Origin: Zhihengliuella sp.
Lineage (GTDB): Bacteria > Actinomycetota > Actinomycetes > Actinomycetales > Micrococcaceae
Length of the DNA stretch: 64,000 nucleotides
NCBI RefSeq assembly: GCF_031178195.1
Contig: NZ_JAPSJL010000002.1
Span: 371,593 to 435,592, forward strand
Direction of reading: 5' to 3'
Below are positions 38,402-49,344 of this stretch, one piece after another (positions within the stretch are counted from its first letter, which is position 1; every line of letters begins with the position of its first letter). Below the pieces are notes generated by a model. The model saw nothing but the letters and a program-made list of their open reading frames with translations. It did no database searches and had not been told where the DNA came from. The translations under genes and the position numbers were made by a program.

Positions 38402-39634
38402 ATGACCCAGGACCGAGACGCACGGGTGACCCGGGAGCAGGGCACCGACCCAGTTCGGGAGTCGGCTGCTGGCTCCGACGACGGCGGCCCGGCCGGGGAC
38501 GTCGGGCCCGTGCATGTGGTGACGTTCGGATCGACCGAGCAGATGGTCGCCTCGCTCGGCGCCCATGACGAGGTCCTACGGATCCTGGAGTCGGTGTACC
38601 CGGCTGCCACGCTGCACGTCCGCGGGAACGAGCTCTCCATCGGCGGTGCCGGACCGCACGCGGACAAGGCGCTCCGCGTGGTCCAGGAGGCCAGGACGCT
38701 GGCCGGCAAGGGGACGCGCGTGAACCCGCAGCTCGTGGAGCAGCTGGTCCGCATGGTCAATGAGGGCCAGCCGGCGGCGCCGGCGGGGGAGATCTTCGGG
38801 CTGAACATCCTGTCCAGCCGAGGCCGCAGCATCCGGCCCAAGACCGTGAACCAGAAGACCTACGTCGATGCCATCGACGATCACACGGTGATCTTCGGCA
38901 TCGGCCCGGCCGGAACGGGCAAGACTTACCTGGCCATGGCCAAGGCGGTCCAAGCGCTCCAGGCCAAGGAGGTCAGCCGGATCATCCTGACCCGCCCCGC
39001 GGTCGAGGCGGGGGAGAAGCTCGGCTTCCTGCCGGGAACTCTGACGGACAAGATCGACCCGTACCTGCGGCCCCTCTACGACGCGCTGCACGACATGATC
39101 GATCCCGAGTCGATCCCGCGCCTGATCGCCGCGGGGACGATCGAGGTGGCTCCGCTGGCCTACATGCGCGGCAGGACGCTCAACGACGCGTTCATCATCC
39201 TGGACGAGGCCCAGAACACCACGCCCGAGCAGATGAAGATGTTCCTGACCAGGCTCGGCTTCGGGTCCAAGATCGTCGTCACCGGCGACGTCACCCAGGT
39301 GGACCTGCCGGGTGGCACCAGCTCGGGTCTGCGGGTCGTCACGGACATCCTCCGCGGCGTCGAGGACATCGCCTTCTGCGAGCTCAGCGCCTCGGACGTG
39401 GTCCGGCACCGGCTGGTCTCGGACATCGTCACCGCCTACGAGGTCTGGGGCAACGAGCACGACGACGCCGCGGGACAGTCCCGTCGCTCGCCGTCCGATC
39501 GTCGGCGTGCTCCCCGCCGCTCCGCCGCGGGCACGCGTGCCGACGACGGTGCGCGGACGACCCGCAATCCCGCCGACGGCGCGCCCGGCAACGAGGCCGC
39601 GGACGGCGCCGCCACAGAGAGGAAGGGCGCCTAG
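38402..39634 (+). CDS. phoH: PhoH-like ATPase
   Basis: 410-residue PhoH-family P-loop ATPase, implicated in RNA metabolism. It has an N-terminal KH-like region (about 40-115), the Walker A GPAGTGKT at 168-175, the Walker B-like FIILDEAQNTTPEQMKMF and a disordered, Arg/Ala-rich C-terminal tail (after about 360). The ATG at 38402 is 14 bases after AGGAGG, slightly far; an upstream GTG at 38351 lacks a site. It heads the conserved phoH-ybeY-corC-era cluster and the next gene starts immediately after its stop. Confidence 0.94.
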   Translation: MTQDRDARVTREQGTDPVRESAAGSDDGGPAGDVGPVHVVTFGSTEQMVASLGAHDEVLRILESVYPAATLHVRGNELSIGGAGPHADKALRVVQEARTLAGKGTRVNPQLVEQLVRMVNEGQPAAPAGEIFGLNILSSRGRSIRPKTVNQKTYVDAIDDHTVIFGIGPAGTGKTYLAMAKAVQALQAKEVSRIILTRPAVEAGEKLGFLPGTLTDKIDPYLRPLYDALHDMIDPESIPRLIAAGTIEVAPLAYMRGRTLNDAFIILDEAQNTTPEQMKMFLTRLGFGSKIVVTGDVTQVDLPGGTSSGLRVVTDILRGVEDIAFCELSASDVVRHRLVSDIVTAYEVWGNEHDDAAGQSRRSPSDRRRAPRRSAAGTRADDGARTTRNPADGAPGNEAADGAATERKGA

Positions 39635-40108
39635 ATGGCGGTCGACGTCAACAACGAATCCGCCGTCGACGCGGACCTGGAGTCGATAGCGGCCCTCGGT
39701 CGCCACATCCTCCAGCAGCTCTACGTCCATCCCGAGACCGAGGTGTCCGTCATCCTCGTCGACGAGGAACCCATGGAGCGGCTGCACTTGGAGTGGATGG
39801 ACCTGCCGGGACCCACCGACGTCATGTCCTTCCCGATGGACGAGCTCAGCCCCGGACGCCCCGGGTCTCAGACACCGCCCGGCACGCTGGGCGACATCGT
39901 CATCTGCCCGCAGGTGGCCCGCGAGCAGGCGCGTCGCGGCGGGCACTCGACCGCCGACGAGCTCCTCCTGCTCACCACCCACGGCATGCTCCACCTGCTC
40001 GGCTTCGATCACGGCGAGCCGGCGGAGCGGGAGGAGATGTTCACGCTCCAGCGGAACCTTCTCGCGGAGTTCCTGGGCCGGCCCGCGCCCCAGGAGACGA
40101 TCGATTGA
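39635..40108 (+). CDS. ybeY: Endoribonuclease YbeY
   Basis: Zinc-dependent single-strand RNase for 16S rRNA 3'-end maturation and ribosome quality control. The 157-residue protein carries the metal motif THGMLHLLGFDH with His116, His120 and His126 and the TDVMSFPMDE segment. It starts directly after the phoH stop and overlaps the next start by four bases. Confidence 0.96.
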   Translation: MAVDVNNESAVDADLESIAALGRHILQQLYVHPETEVSVILVDEEPMERLHLEWMDLPGPTDVMSFPMDELSPGRPGSQTPPGTLGDIVICPQVAREQARRGGHSTADELLLLTTHGMLHLLGFDHGEPAEREEMFTLQRNLLAEFLGRPAPQETID

Positions 40109-41424
40109 TCGTTCTGGTCCTGACCGCCCTCGCGGTCTTCTGCGTCTCCTGCGCGGCGCTCCTCACCGCCGCCGAGTCCGCGTACTTCTTCCTCTCCCGC
40201 CAGCGGGCAGAGCAGATGCTCGCGGAGCGCCCGCGGCCGAAGCTGCGCCGTATCCTCGCCGACCCCGCGCCGCACACGCAGGCGGTCCGCTTCTGGCGCA
40301 TCTGGTTCGAGACGGCCGCCGCAGTCGCGCTCGGCATCCTCTACCACGACCTGCTCGACAACCTGTTCCTCGCCGGCCTGCTCGCCACGGCCTCGATGGC
40401 CGCCGTCGGGTTCGTCCTGGTCGGGGTGTCCCCGCGACGCCTGGGCCGGCTGCACGCCGACCGCGTCGTGGTGCTGACCGCCCCGCTGGTCCGCTTCCTG
40501 CGCTGGATCCTCGGGCCCGTGCCGTCCTGGTTGACGGCGCTCGGCTCCCGGCTCAGCCCGGGCGACCACGCCGACGACGAGGCCTTCTTCACGGAGGAGC
40601 AGTTCCGCGACATGGTCGACCGCGCCAACGAGGCGGACGTGCTCGAGGACGTCGAGGCGGACCTGATCCACTCCGTCTTCGAGCTCGGCGACACCCGGGT
40701 GCGCGCGGTCATGGTGCCGCGGACCGACATGGTCACCGTGGACGCCGGGACGGACCTGCACTCGAGCATGTCGCTGTTCCTCCGCTCGGGCTGCTCCCGC
40801 ATCCCGGTCATCCGGGACAGCGCCGACCAGGTGCTCGGCGTCGTCTACCTCAAGGACGTCGCGGCGGCGGTCCACGCCCGGCACGACGACGACCGGCGGA
40901 TCGAGGACCTCGCCCGCGACGTCCGCTACGTTCCCGAGTCCAAGGGCGTCGCCGAACTCCTCCAGGAGCTCCAGCACGAGTCCACGCACGTCGCGATCGT
41001 CATCGACGAGTACGGGGGCACGGCGGGCCTCGTGACCCTCGAGGACCTCATCGAGGAGATCGTCGGCGAGATCGACGACGAGTACGATGCGACCCGATAC
41101 GAGACCGAGGAGGTCGAGCCGGGCGTGTTCCGGATCGATGCCCGGCTCGCGATCGACGACCTGGGGGAGATCTTCGACAAGGAGTTCGACGAGGAGGAGG
41201 TCGACACCGTCGGAGGGCTCCTCGCCAAGACCCTCGGCCGGGTCCCGATCGTCGGCTCGGAGGTCTCGGTGGGCGGGCTCCGCCTCCATGCCGAGAGCCT
41301 CGAGGGCCGGCGCAACCGGGTGGGGCGCATCCTCGTCTGGCGCGAGGGCCCCGGCCAGACCGAACTGCAGGACGGCTCCGTAGGGCGCCGGACCACCGAA
41401 GACATCGCCGAGGAGACCGCATGA
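40105..41424 (+). CDS. CNNM/CorC-type hemolysin-family transporter
   Basis: 439-residue membrane protein of the CNNM/HlyC-CorC family, related to magnesium and cobalt efflux factors. An N-terminal DUF21 membrane domain (about 1-140, several transmembrane segments), a pair of CBS domains (about 190-315, with VMVPRTDMVTVD and GTAGLVTLEDLIEEIVGEI) and a C-terminal CorC_HlyC domain (about 330-415) are visible. The likely TTG start at 40105 lies eight bases after AGGAG and overlaps the ybeY stop. It overlaps era by four bases. Confidence 0.92.
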   Translation: MIVLVLTALAVFCVSCAALLTAAESAYFFLSRQRAEQMLAERPRPKLRRILADPAPHTQAVRFWRIWFETAAAVALGILYHDLLDNLFLAGLLATASMAAVGFVLVGVSPRRLGRLHADRVVVLTAPLVRFLRWILGPVPSWLTALGSRLSPGDHADDEAFFTEEQFRDMVDRANEADVLEDVEADLIHSVFELGDTRVRAVMVPRTDMVTVDAGTDLHSSMSLFLRSGCSRIPVIRDSADQVLGVVYLKDVAAAVHARHDDDRRIEDLARDVRYVPESKGVAELLQELQHESTHVAIVIDEYGGTAGLVTLEDLIEEIVGEIDDEYDATRYETEEVEPGVFRIDARLAIDDLGEIFDKEFDEEEVDTVGGLLAKTLGRVPIVGSEVSVGGLRLHAESLEGRRNRVGRILVWREGPGQTELQDGSVGRRTTEDIAEETA

Positions 41425-42422
41425 AGAAATCAGACCGCGACGTGGACCTGCCCGTCAGCAAGACCGCAGCCGGTGGCGAACTGTTCCGCTCCGAGATCCC
41501 GGAGGGCTACCGGGCAGGCTTCGCCTCCTTCGTCGGCCGGCCCAACGCCGGGAAATCGACGCTGACCAACTCCCTCGTGGGGCGCAAGGTCGCCATCACG
41601 TCGAACAAGCCGCAGACGACGCGTCACACCATCCGGGGAATCGTCCACCGCGACGACGCCCAGTTGGTGCTCGTCGACACTCCGGGCCTGCACCGGCCCC
41701 GGACCCTGCTGGGGCAGCGCCTCAATGATCTGGTGGCGGAGACCCTCTCCGAGGTCGACGTCGTCGGCTTCTGCCTCCCCGCCAACGAGAAGATCGGGCC
41801 GGGGGACCGGTTCATCGGGCAGCAGCTCGGCCTGCTCCAACGCAAGCCCGTCGTCGCCGTCGTCACCAAGGCTGACCTGGTCTCCCGCGACGCTCTCGCG
41901 GAGCAGCTGCTGAGCGTCACCCGCCTCGGCGAGGAGATCATCGACGGCGGCGGCTTCGCTGCCATCGTCCCCGTCTCCGCAACCAAGGACTACCAGGTGG
42001 ACGAGGTCGCCGACGTCCTGGTGGGGCTGCTGCCGGAATCGCCGCCGCTGTACCCGGACGGGGAGCTGACCGACGAGCCCGAGATCAAGATGGTCGCCGA
42101 GCTCATCCGCGAGGCCGCCCTCGAGGGCGTCCGCGACGAGCTGCCGCACTCGCTCGCCGTGGTGGTCGAGGAGATGATCCCGCGCGAGGACCGGCCGGCG
42201 GACAAACCGCTGATCGACATCCACGTCAACCTCTACGTGGAGCGTCCCTCGCAGAAGGCGATCATCATCGGCAAGGGTGGCACGCGGCTGCGCGAGGTCG
42301 GCTCCCGGTCGCGCAAGAGCATCGAGGCGCTGCTCGGCGTGCGCGTCTTCCTCGACCTGCACGTGAAGGTCGCCAAGGAGTGGCAGCGCGACCCCAAGCA
42401 GCTCGGGCGGCTCGGCTTCTGA
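41421..42422 (+). CDS. era: GTPase Era
   Basis: Essential GTPase that binds 16S rRNA during 30S assembly. The 333-residue protein has the P-loop GRPNAGKS (39-46), the DTPGLHRP switch, the TKAD base motif and a C-terminal KH domain with IIIGKGGTRLREVG. The ATG overlaps the previous stop (ATGA). About 37 residues precede the G domain, longer than in E. coli, as common in Actinobacteria. Confidence 0.97.
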   Translation: MKKSDRDVDLPVSKTAAGGELFRSEIPEGYRAGFASFVGRPNAGKSTLTNSLVGRKVAITSNKPQTTRHTIRGIVHRDDAQLVLVDTPGLHRPRTLLGQRLNDLVAETLSEVDVVGFCLPANEKIGPGDRFIGQQLGLLQRKPVVAVVTKADLVSRDALAEQLLSVTRLGEEIIDGGGFAAIVPVSATKDYQVDEVADVLVGLLPESPPLYPDGELTDEPEIKMVAELIREAALEGVRDELPHSLAVVVEEMIPREDRPADKPLIDIHVNLYVERPSQKAIIIGKGGTRLREVGSRSRKSIEALLGVRVFLDLHVKVAKEWQRDPKQLGRLGF

Positions 42423-42467
42423 GCCGCCCGCCGGAGCGGTCCGCGGTCGCAATAATGCCGCGGCGAC

Positions 42468-42498
42468 TTGCGGCGTCGGCCCGCGCCGGTGCTAGCGT
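42468..42498 (+). promoter_or_regulatory. Promoter of the leuA leader
   Basis: TAGCGT at 42493-42498 lies six bases before the leader ATG at 42505. TTGCGG at 42468-42473 could be the -35 box, but the spacer is 19 bases, which is long. The predicted transcript starts at the leader start codon. Confidence 0.45.
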
Positions 42499-42504
42499 GT
42501 GCCC

Positions 42505-42561
42505 ATGCGTTGGACGTCGCTTCTTCTAGTTCGCCGCGGTGAGGGCCCACGGGGAGACTGA
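42505..42561 (+). CDS. Leucine leader peptide of leuA
   Basis: An 18-residue frame, MRWTSLLLVRRGEGPRGD, with three consecutive leucine codons CTT CTT CTA (42520-42528) followed by a valine codon. Three Leu codons of types disfavoured in a GC-rich genome, immediately upstream of leuA, are the signature of a leucine-sensing leader. The stop codon lies in the loop of the first downstream hairpin. Confidence 0.75.
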   Translation: MRWTSLLLVRRGEGPRGD

Positions 42562-42625
42562 TCCCCCAGGCCGACCCCTCACTGCGGAGACTTCGTGCTG
42601 CCGGCCGTGCTCCCACGGGAGCGAG
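42539..42625 (+). promoter_or_regulatory. leuA leader RNA, LEU-element candidate
   Basis: Nested stems follow the leucine codons: GTGAGGG with CCCTCAC (42539-42545 and 42576-42582) enclosing GGGGA with TCCCC (42551-42555 and 42562-42566). A further small CTCC/GGAG hairpin lies near 42610-42621. A conserved pseudoknot called the LEU element has been described before leuA in most Actinobacteria; the position and the leader peptide fit, but I have not confirmed the pseudoknot pairing. No T-rich terminator is seen, so control would be at translation or via a Rho-type mechanism. Confidence 0.6.
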
Positions 42626-42638
42626 TCCCAACCGCTAG

Positions 42639-44414
<1,776 letters not shown>

Positions 44415-44480
44415 CCGGCCCGGGCCGGGCTCCCGCCCGAGGCGCGGGGTCCGGAGCCGGGCCCCGCACCGGTTCGGTGC

Positions 44481-44486
44481 GATAAT
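44481..44486 (+). promoter_or_regulatory. -10 box of recO
   Basis: GATAAT is six bases before the recO GTG at 44493; no ribosome site precedes the start, so a leaderless transcript is predicted. Confidence 0.5.
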
Positions 44487-44492
44487 TCATAG

Positions 44493-45242
44493 GTGCCCCG
44501 CTACAGCTTCACCTCCAAGTCGTATCGCTCCGCGGCGATCGTGCTGCGGACGCACAAGCTGGGCGAGGCGGACCGCATCGTCATCCTGCTCACCCCCAGC
44601 AACGGCCAGGTCCGGGCCGTCGCCAAGGGCGTCCGGCGGACGAGCTCCAAGCTCGGGGCCACGCTGGAGCCCTTCATGCTGGTCGAGGCGCAGCTCAGCC
44701 GTGGCCGGACCCTGGACATCGTCACCCAGGCGCAGCTGAAGTCGCCGTACGGGCACGCCCTCTCGCAGGACTACGCGCGCTTCACAGCGGCCAGCGCGAT
44801 GGCCGACGTCGCCGAGCGGCTCTCCGCGGACGAGCCGGACACGGCCGCCCAGTACCGCCTGCTCCACGGAGCCCTCGCGGCCCTCGCCCGCGGCGACGTC
44901 GACCCGGTCCTGCTGCTGGACTCCTATCTCCTGCGCTCGCTGGCGACGGCCGGCTGGGCACCCAGCTTCTCGGCCTGCGTCCGCTGCGGCGCACCGGGGC
45001 CCCATCAGGCGGTCAACATCCCGCTCGGCGGCGCCGTCTGCCACGCGTGCCGCCCGGCCGGCTCGATGTCACCGGCGCCGGAGGCGATGGCCCTGCTCGA
45101 CGCACTGCTCCGCGGCGACTGGGCCACCGCCGAGGCGAGTGAGGGGCCGGCCCGCCGGGAGGCGGCCAACGTTGTGGCAGGATACGTCCAGTGGCACCTG
45201 GAACGGGTCGTCAAGTCGCTCAAACTCGTCGAAAGATCGTAA
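44493..45242 (+). CDS. recO: DNA repair protein RecO
   Basis: Recombination mediator that helps load RecA on gaps. The 249-residue protein has an N-terminal OB fold ([19 protein letters not shown]), a helical C-terminal domain and a zinc site CVRCGAP...CHAC (about 162-190). The GTG start fits the family. Its stop shares one base with the uppS start (TAATG), so the two are translationally coupled. Confidence 0.94.
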   Translation: MPRYSFTSKSYRSAAIVLRTHKLGEADRIVILLTPSNGQVRAVAKGVRRTSSKLGATLEPFMLVEAQLSRGRTLDIVTQAQLKSPYGHALSQDYARFTAASAMADVAERLSADEPDTAAQYRLLHGALAALARGDVDPVLLLDSYLLRSLATAGWAPSFSACVRCGAPGPHQAVNIPLGGAVCHACRPAGSMSPAPEAMALLDALLRGDWATAEASEGPARREAANVVAGYVQWHLERVVKSLKLVERS

Positions 45243-46102
45243 TGGCCGGATTCTCGCAGCGCTCCTCCAGCAGTACCTCCGGCCTGGCCGGGTCGCGGCG
45301 TGGCCGGCCCGCCCCGGAGCGCCCGGCACCGCACCCCAGCGGGGCGACCCCGCCGCCGATCCCGTCGGAGCTCGTCCCGCGGCACGTCGCGATCGTGATG
45401 GACGGCAACGGCCGCTGGGCCAACCAGCGGGGCCTGCCCCGCACCGAGGGCCACCGCGCGGGGGAGGCCGCCCTGCTCGACGTCGTCGCCGGGGCGGTGG
45501 AGATGGGAGTCGAGTACGTCTCCGTCTACGCGTTCTCCACGGAGAACTGGCGCCGCAGCCCGGACGAGGTCCGCTTCCTCATGGGATTCTCCCGGCAGGT
45601 CCTGCGCAACCGCAGGGACCAGCTGGACCGATGGGGCGTGCGGGTCAAGTGGTCCGGCCGCACCCCGCGGCTGTGGCGCAGCGTCATCAACGAGCTGAAG
45701 GCCGCCGAGGAGCTGACAGCCGGGAACGAGGTGTGCCAGCTGACCATGTGCGTGAACTACGGTGGCCGCGCCGAGGTCACGGATGCCGTCCGGAGCATCG
45801 CCGCCGACGTCGAGGCCGGCCGGCTGAAACCGGGCGGCATCACTGAGCGGACCATCGGCCGCTACCTCTATGCGCCGGAGCTGCCGGACGTCGACCTCTT
45901 CCTGCGCAGCTCCGGCGAGCAGCGCACGTCCAACTTCATGCTGTGGCAGTCCGCGTACGCCGAGATGGTCTTCCTCGACGTCCTCTGGCCGGACGTGGAC
46001 CGGCGGACGCTCTGGCGCGCCATCGAGATCTACGCCCGTCGCGACCGCCGCTACGGGGGAGCGGTGGACGCTCCGGTCAGTCCGTCGTCCGAAGGCCGCT
46101 GA
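45242..46102 (+). CDS. uppS: Isoprenyl transferase (undecaprenyl diphosphate synthase)
   Basis: Cis-prenyltransferase that makes the polyprenyl carrier lipid for cell-wall synthesis. The 286-residue protein has the catalytic Asp54 in [14 protein letters not shown], EHxx-type HRAG, the [10 protein letters not shown] segment and [20 protein letters not shown] at the substrate site. A 45-residue Ser/Pro-rich N-terminal tail precedes the domain. It overlaps the convergent hydrolase gene by 26 bases at its 3' end. Confidence 0.95.
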   Translation: MAGFSQRSSSSTSGLAGSRRGRPAPERPAPHPSGATPPPIPSELVPRHVAIVMDGNGRWANQRGLPRTEGHRAGEAALLDVVAGAVEMGVEYVSVYAFSTENWRRSPDEVRFLMGFSRQVLRNRRDQLDRWGVRVKWSGRTPRLWRSVINELKAAEELTAGNEVCQLTMCVNYGGRAEVTDAVRSIAADVEAGRLKPGGITERTIGRYLYAPELPDVDLFLRSSGEQRTSNFMLWQSAYAEMVFLDVLWPDVDRRTLWRAIEIYARRDRRYGGAVDAPVSPSSEGR

Positions 46103-47369
46103 CGTAACCGCCGACCCAGCGCCGGACGGCGTCGTAGGCGAACCTGCGGGGCTCCTCCTGCGACGTGAACACGTCGTGCATCCCACGATCCACGCTCACC
46201 ACCGTGACTTCGGGGCCGAGCTTCAGGGCGCGCTGGCGGGTCAGGTCGACGTCGAGCACCGAGTCCGCCTCCAGGTGGTCCGGCTTGAAGTGGGTGCTGA
46301 TCAGCGTGCGCCGACTGGTCAACACCAGGACCGGAGCCCGGACGTCCAGCCCGGCGGCGACCCGGGCATGGCCCTCGAGGATCCCGGCCATCCAGCCGGC
46401 TCGGATCGGGAAGGCGAAGCGCGGCCGCCACCGCGGATGCAGGTCCCACTGCCCCTGACCCGAGCTGCTCAGGGACTGCCAGTAGAAATCGACCTCGGGC
46501 AGGCGCACGCGGGCCTTGGGGCGCCGCCGCGCGACCGGCTCGAGGAGGCCGGTCGCCGCCAGCCGCATCACCCAGCTGCCCTGGAACTCCAGCCAGGGCG
46601 AATTGAGGATCAACGCGTGGACGGCTCCCGGGTTGCGGTGGGCCCACAGCGAGGCGATCAGGCCGCCGGTGGAGTGGGCGACCACGACGATCCGCTCGGT
46701 CGGCGCCTCCCGACGGATGAGCTCCAGCGCCCCCTCGAGGTCGGCGTCGTAGTCCTCCAGACGCTCCATGTAGCCCGGCGTCTGCCAGGGCCGGAGGCTC
46801 CGCCCGTAGCGATGCAGGTCCAACGCGTAGAACCGGGCTCCCAGCCGGTCCCAGAACTCGGCCATCGGGGCGTTGTAGAAGTAGTCGCTCCATCCGTGGA
46901 GGTACAGGACGGCGGTGCGCGGAGGACCCTGGGTCGCGGGCACCTGGGCCCGCCCGGCTTCCTGATCGCCTCGGGCGCCGTGCCCGGTGGCGCGGGGCCG
47001 GCCGGCTGCCCAGCTCCGCCACGTGTCGGAGACCGTGTCCAGGAGTCGCTCGATGCGCCGCCCGACCCCGGGGCCCGGCACCGAGCGGACCGTGTCCGAG
47101 GGGGCGGCGGCCTCCGCCGCCGGCGCGCCGTCCCACGACGGTTCGGGCCGATAGCGCACCAGCGAGGCGTACAGCGCGGTGTCCGTCGTCTGCGGATCCG
47201 CCTCGTCGTCGTCCCCGACCCGGAAGTTCGTGTACTCGAAGCCCGCGCCGAGCACGTCCGGACGCCACTGGCCGGGCGGGACGGTGGCCGCGTAGTCCTC
47301 GGACTCCGCCGGGTCCGGCACATCGGCCTGCTGCGGGTATCGCTGCGCGGCCGCGTGCTTGGAAGACAT
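46077..47369 (-). CDS. Alpha/beta hydrolase (serine aminopeptidase S33-like)
   Basis: 430-residue hydrolase. About 145 poorly conserved, acidic and low-complexity residues precede the hydrolase domain ([20 protein letters not shown]). The nucleophile elbow is VAHSTGG, and the late [12 protein letters not shown] supplies His; monoacylglycerol-lipase-like enzymes are the nearest fold. No signal peptide is seen. ATG at 47369 faces pyrD across 54 bases. The complementary strand is open over the whole gene, but only this strand shows recognisable motifs. Confidence 0.85.
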   Translation of the reverse strand: MSSKHAAAQRYPQQADVPDPAESEDYAATVPPGQWRPDVLGAGFEYTNFRVGDDDEADPQTTDTALYASLVRYRPEPSWDGAPAAEAAAPSDTVRSVPGPGVGRRIERLLDTVSDTWRSWAAGRPRATGHGARGDQEAGRAQVPATQGPPRTAVLYLHGWSDYFYNAPMAEFWDRLGARFYALDLHRYGRSLRPWQTPGYMERLEDYDADLEGALELIRREAPTERIVVVAHSTGGLIASLWAHRNPGAVHALILNSPWLEFQGSWVMRLAATGLLEPVARRRPKARVRLPEVDFYWQSLSSSGQGQWDLHPRWRPRFAFPIRAGWMAGILEGHARVAAGLDVRAPVLVLTSRRTLISTHFKPDHLEADSVLDVDLTRQRALKLGPEVTVVSVDRGMHDVFTSQEEPRRFAYDAVRRWVGGYVSGLRTTD

Positions 47370-47423
47370 GGGACGAGCATAGCGATTCGCCCGCGCGGCT
47401 CCCGGTGGGCGAAAATACAACCC

Positions 47424-48503
47424 ATGCGCATCTATCCCGCCGTCTTCCGGCTCGTCTTCACCCGCATGGACCCGGAGACCGCCCACCGCCTCGCCTTCCA
47501 CGCCGTCCGCCTGGCCGAACGCGCGCGACTCTCCTCCGTGTACCGCGGGCGCGTCCGGCCGGCACCGCAGTTGGCGCGGACCGTCATGGGCCTCGACTTC
47601 CCCTCCCCGTTCGGTCTGGCCGCCGGGTTCGACAAGGAGGGCCACGGGGTCGCCGCGCTGTGCGATCTGGGCTTCGGCCACGTCGAGGTCGGCACCATCA
47701 CCGGGCAGGCGCAGCCGGGCAACCCGAGGCCGCGCCTGTTCCGCCTCGTGGACGACCGTGCGGTGATCAACCGGATGGGATTCAACAACGACGGCGCCGC
47801 GGCGGTCGCGCCGCGGGTCGCCGCGGTCCGCGAGGTCCTCGGACGCCGCTTCGGCCGGCGCCGCCCGATCGTGGGCGTGAACATCGGCAAGACGAAGGCC
47901 GTCGAGCTCGAGGACGCCGTCGAGGACTATCGCGTCAGCACCCGGCTGCTCGCCCCCCACGCCGACTACCTGGTGGTGAACGTCAGCTCCCCGAACACGC
48001 CGGGGCTCCGGCTGCTGCAGAGCGTCGACACGCTGAGGCCCCTGCTGACCGCCGTGCGCGAGGAGTCCGCCGCGGCCGCCGGCCGGACCGTGCCGCTGCT
48101 CGTCAAGATCGCCCCGGATCTCAGCGACGAGGACGTCTCCGACGTCGCCGCACTGGTGCGGGACCTCCGTCTCGACGGGGTGGTGGCGACCAACACCACC
48201 ATCGGGCGCGACGGGCTGCGCGCCGACCCCGCGCGGGTCGAGGAGATCGGTGCAGGCGGCCTGTCCGGGGCGCCGCTGAAGAAGCGGTCGCTCGAGGTGC
48301 TCCGCCGTCTCCGCTCCGAGCTCGGCAGCGACGTCGCCGTCATCTCGGTCGGCGGGGTCGAGTCCGGGGCGGACGTCCTCGAGCGCATCCGCGCCGGCGC
48401 CGACCTGGTGCAGGGGTACACGGCCTTCCTCTACGAGGGTCCGCTCTGGGCGGCGCGGATCAACCGCTACCTCGCCGAGCACCTCCCGGTCCGACCGGTC
48501 TAG
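47424..48503 (+). CDS. pyrD: Dihydroorotate dehydrogenase (quinone), class 2
   Basis: Oxidises dihydroorotate to orotate, giving electrons to quinone at the membrane. The 359-residue protein has the class 2 N-terminal membrane-association helix (about 1-40), GLAAGFDKEG, NRMGFNNDGA, VNVSSPNTPGLR with the active-site Ser, and GADLVQGYTAFLYEGP. It is separated from the pyr operon. GAAAAT seven bases before the ATG may give a leaderless transcript; no ribosome site is visible. Confidence 0.96.
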   Translation: MRIYPAVFRLVFTRMDPETAHRLAFHAVRLAERARLSSVYRGRVRPAPQLARTVMGLDFPSPFGLAAGFDKEGHGVAALCDLGFGHVEVGTITGQAQPGNPRPRLFRLVDDRAVINRMGFNNDGAAAVAPRVAAVREVLGRRFGRRRPIVGVNIGKTKAVELEDAVEDYRVSTRLLAPHADYLVVNVSSPNTPGLRLLQSVDTLRPLLTAVREESAAAAGRTVPLLVKIAPDLSDEDVSDVAALVRDLRLDGVVATNTTIGRDGLRADPARVEEIGAGGLSGAPLKKRSLEVLRRLRSELGSDVAVISVGGVESGADVLERIRAGADLVQGYTAFLYEGPLWAARINRYLAEHLPVRPV

Positions 48504-48559
48504 ACACTAGGGAGTGAGGGCTCGGCTCCAGGACTCCGGAAGGCCCGGCACAGCAGAAA

Positions 48560-48611
48560 CGACGGCGGCTCCCCCTCCGCGCCGGTGAGCGCGGGCGGGG
48601 AGCCGCCGTCG
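48560..48611. terminator. Bidirectional terminator between pyrD and the DUF3043 gene
   Basis: A perfect 15-bp inverted repeat (48560-48574 against 48597-48611) with a 22-base loop lies between convergent genes. Read on the minus strand it is followed by a short TTT. Confidence 0.75.
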
Positions 48612-48677
48612 TCTGTCGATCCACCGGAGCCGGCCGCCGGCCCTTCGCGGGGGCGGGAGCGGCACCGGCTGCCCGAC

Positions 48678-49274
48678 TCAGTCGCGGGGCGCCCCGCCGC
48701 GCTTGACCATGGGCTTGGGCAGACGCATCTTGCGGAACTGCAGCCCCCGCATCGCTGCGTACCAGAGGACGCCGCGCTCGCTCTCGCCGAATTCCGCGAC
48801 CAGGCGCTTCTTCAGCTGGCGGGTCATGATGAACGCATCCAGGATCGTCACGAGCAGGACCACCCAGAGCGCGATGGTCACGTTGGCCTGCACCGCCAGA
48901 TTGTCGACGAAGGCGAAGGACACGATCAGGAAGGCGAAGATGATGATCATCAGGAACTCGCCGATCATCCAGCGTGCGTCCACGAAATCGCGCGCGAACC
49001 GCTTCTGCGGACCCTTGTCGCGCGGCATCATGTAGCGATCGTCACCGGTCTCGTTGGCCAGGCGGAGCCGCTCCTGGGCCTCGATGCGGCGCTGCCGCTC
49101 CAGCTCGCGGCGCTCCTTCTTGTCCGAGGAGACCAGGGGCCGCTTGTTGCGGGCGACCTGCTCGCTGCGCCGCGGCGTCGGGGCGCCCTTGCCCCCACTC
49201 GGCGGCTCGTTCGATGCCGGGGCTTCAGCGGCCGTGGGCTCGGCTGTGACCTTGTTCCTATTGCGTCCAAACAC
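48678..49274 (-). CDS. DUF3043 membrane protein
   Basis: 198-residue protein typical of Actinobacteria. A long basic, charged N-terminus (about 1-95, KKERRELERQRRIEAQERLR probably helical) is followed by two transmembrane helices (about 106-127 and 131-150) and a short C-terminus RKMRLPKPMVKRG. Function unknown. The GTG start at 49274 lacks a ribosome site but has TAGACT exactly six bases upstream, so the mRNA is probably leaderless. It is divergent from the M20 dipeptidase gene, 70 bases away. Confidence 0.87.
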   Translation of the reverse strand: MFGRNRNKVTAEPTAAEAPASNEPPSGGKGAPTPRRSEQVARNKRPLVSSDKKERRELERQRRIEAQERLRLANETGDDRYMMPRDKGPQKRFARDFVDARWMIGEFLMIIIFAFLIVSFAFVDNLAVQANVTIALWVVLLVTILDAFIMTRQLKKRLVAEFGESERGVLWYAAMRGLQFRKMRLPKPMVKRGGAPRD

Positions 49275-49280
49275 CCCAGA

Positions 49281-49286
49281 AGTCTA
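49281..49286 (-). promoter_or_regulatory. -10 box of the DUF3043 gene
   Basis: TAGACT on the minus strand, six bases before the GTG start. It fits the leaderless pattern seen elsewhere in the window. Confidence 0.5.
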
Positions 49287-49332
49287 GCGGCACCGGAGCG
49301 TGAGGTAGAAAACAGCCGGGCGCGAGCGGGGA

Positions 49333-49338
49333 TAGTCT
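49333..49338 (+). promoter_or_regulatory. -10 box of the M20 dipeptidase gene
   Basis: TAGTCT, six bases before the ATG at 49345; no ribosome site is visible, so leaderless translation is predicted. Confidence 0.5.
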
Positions 49339-49344
49339 GAAGCC

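Noticed and set aside
45870-48503. 877-codon plus-strand frame running from uppS through the hydrolase into pyrD
   Set aside because: Only its last 359 codons match a protein family (PyrD). The remainder is the complement of the hydrolase gene, which has clear catalytic motifs on the minus strand.
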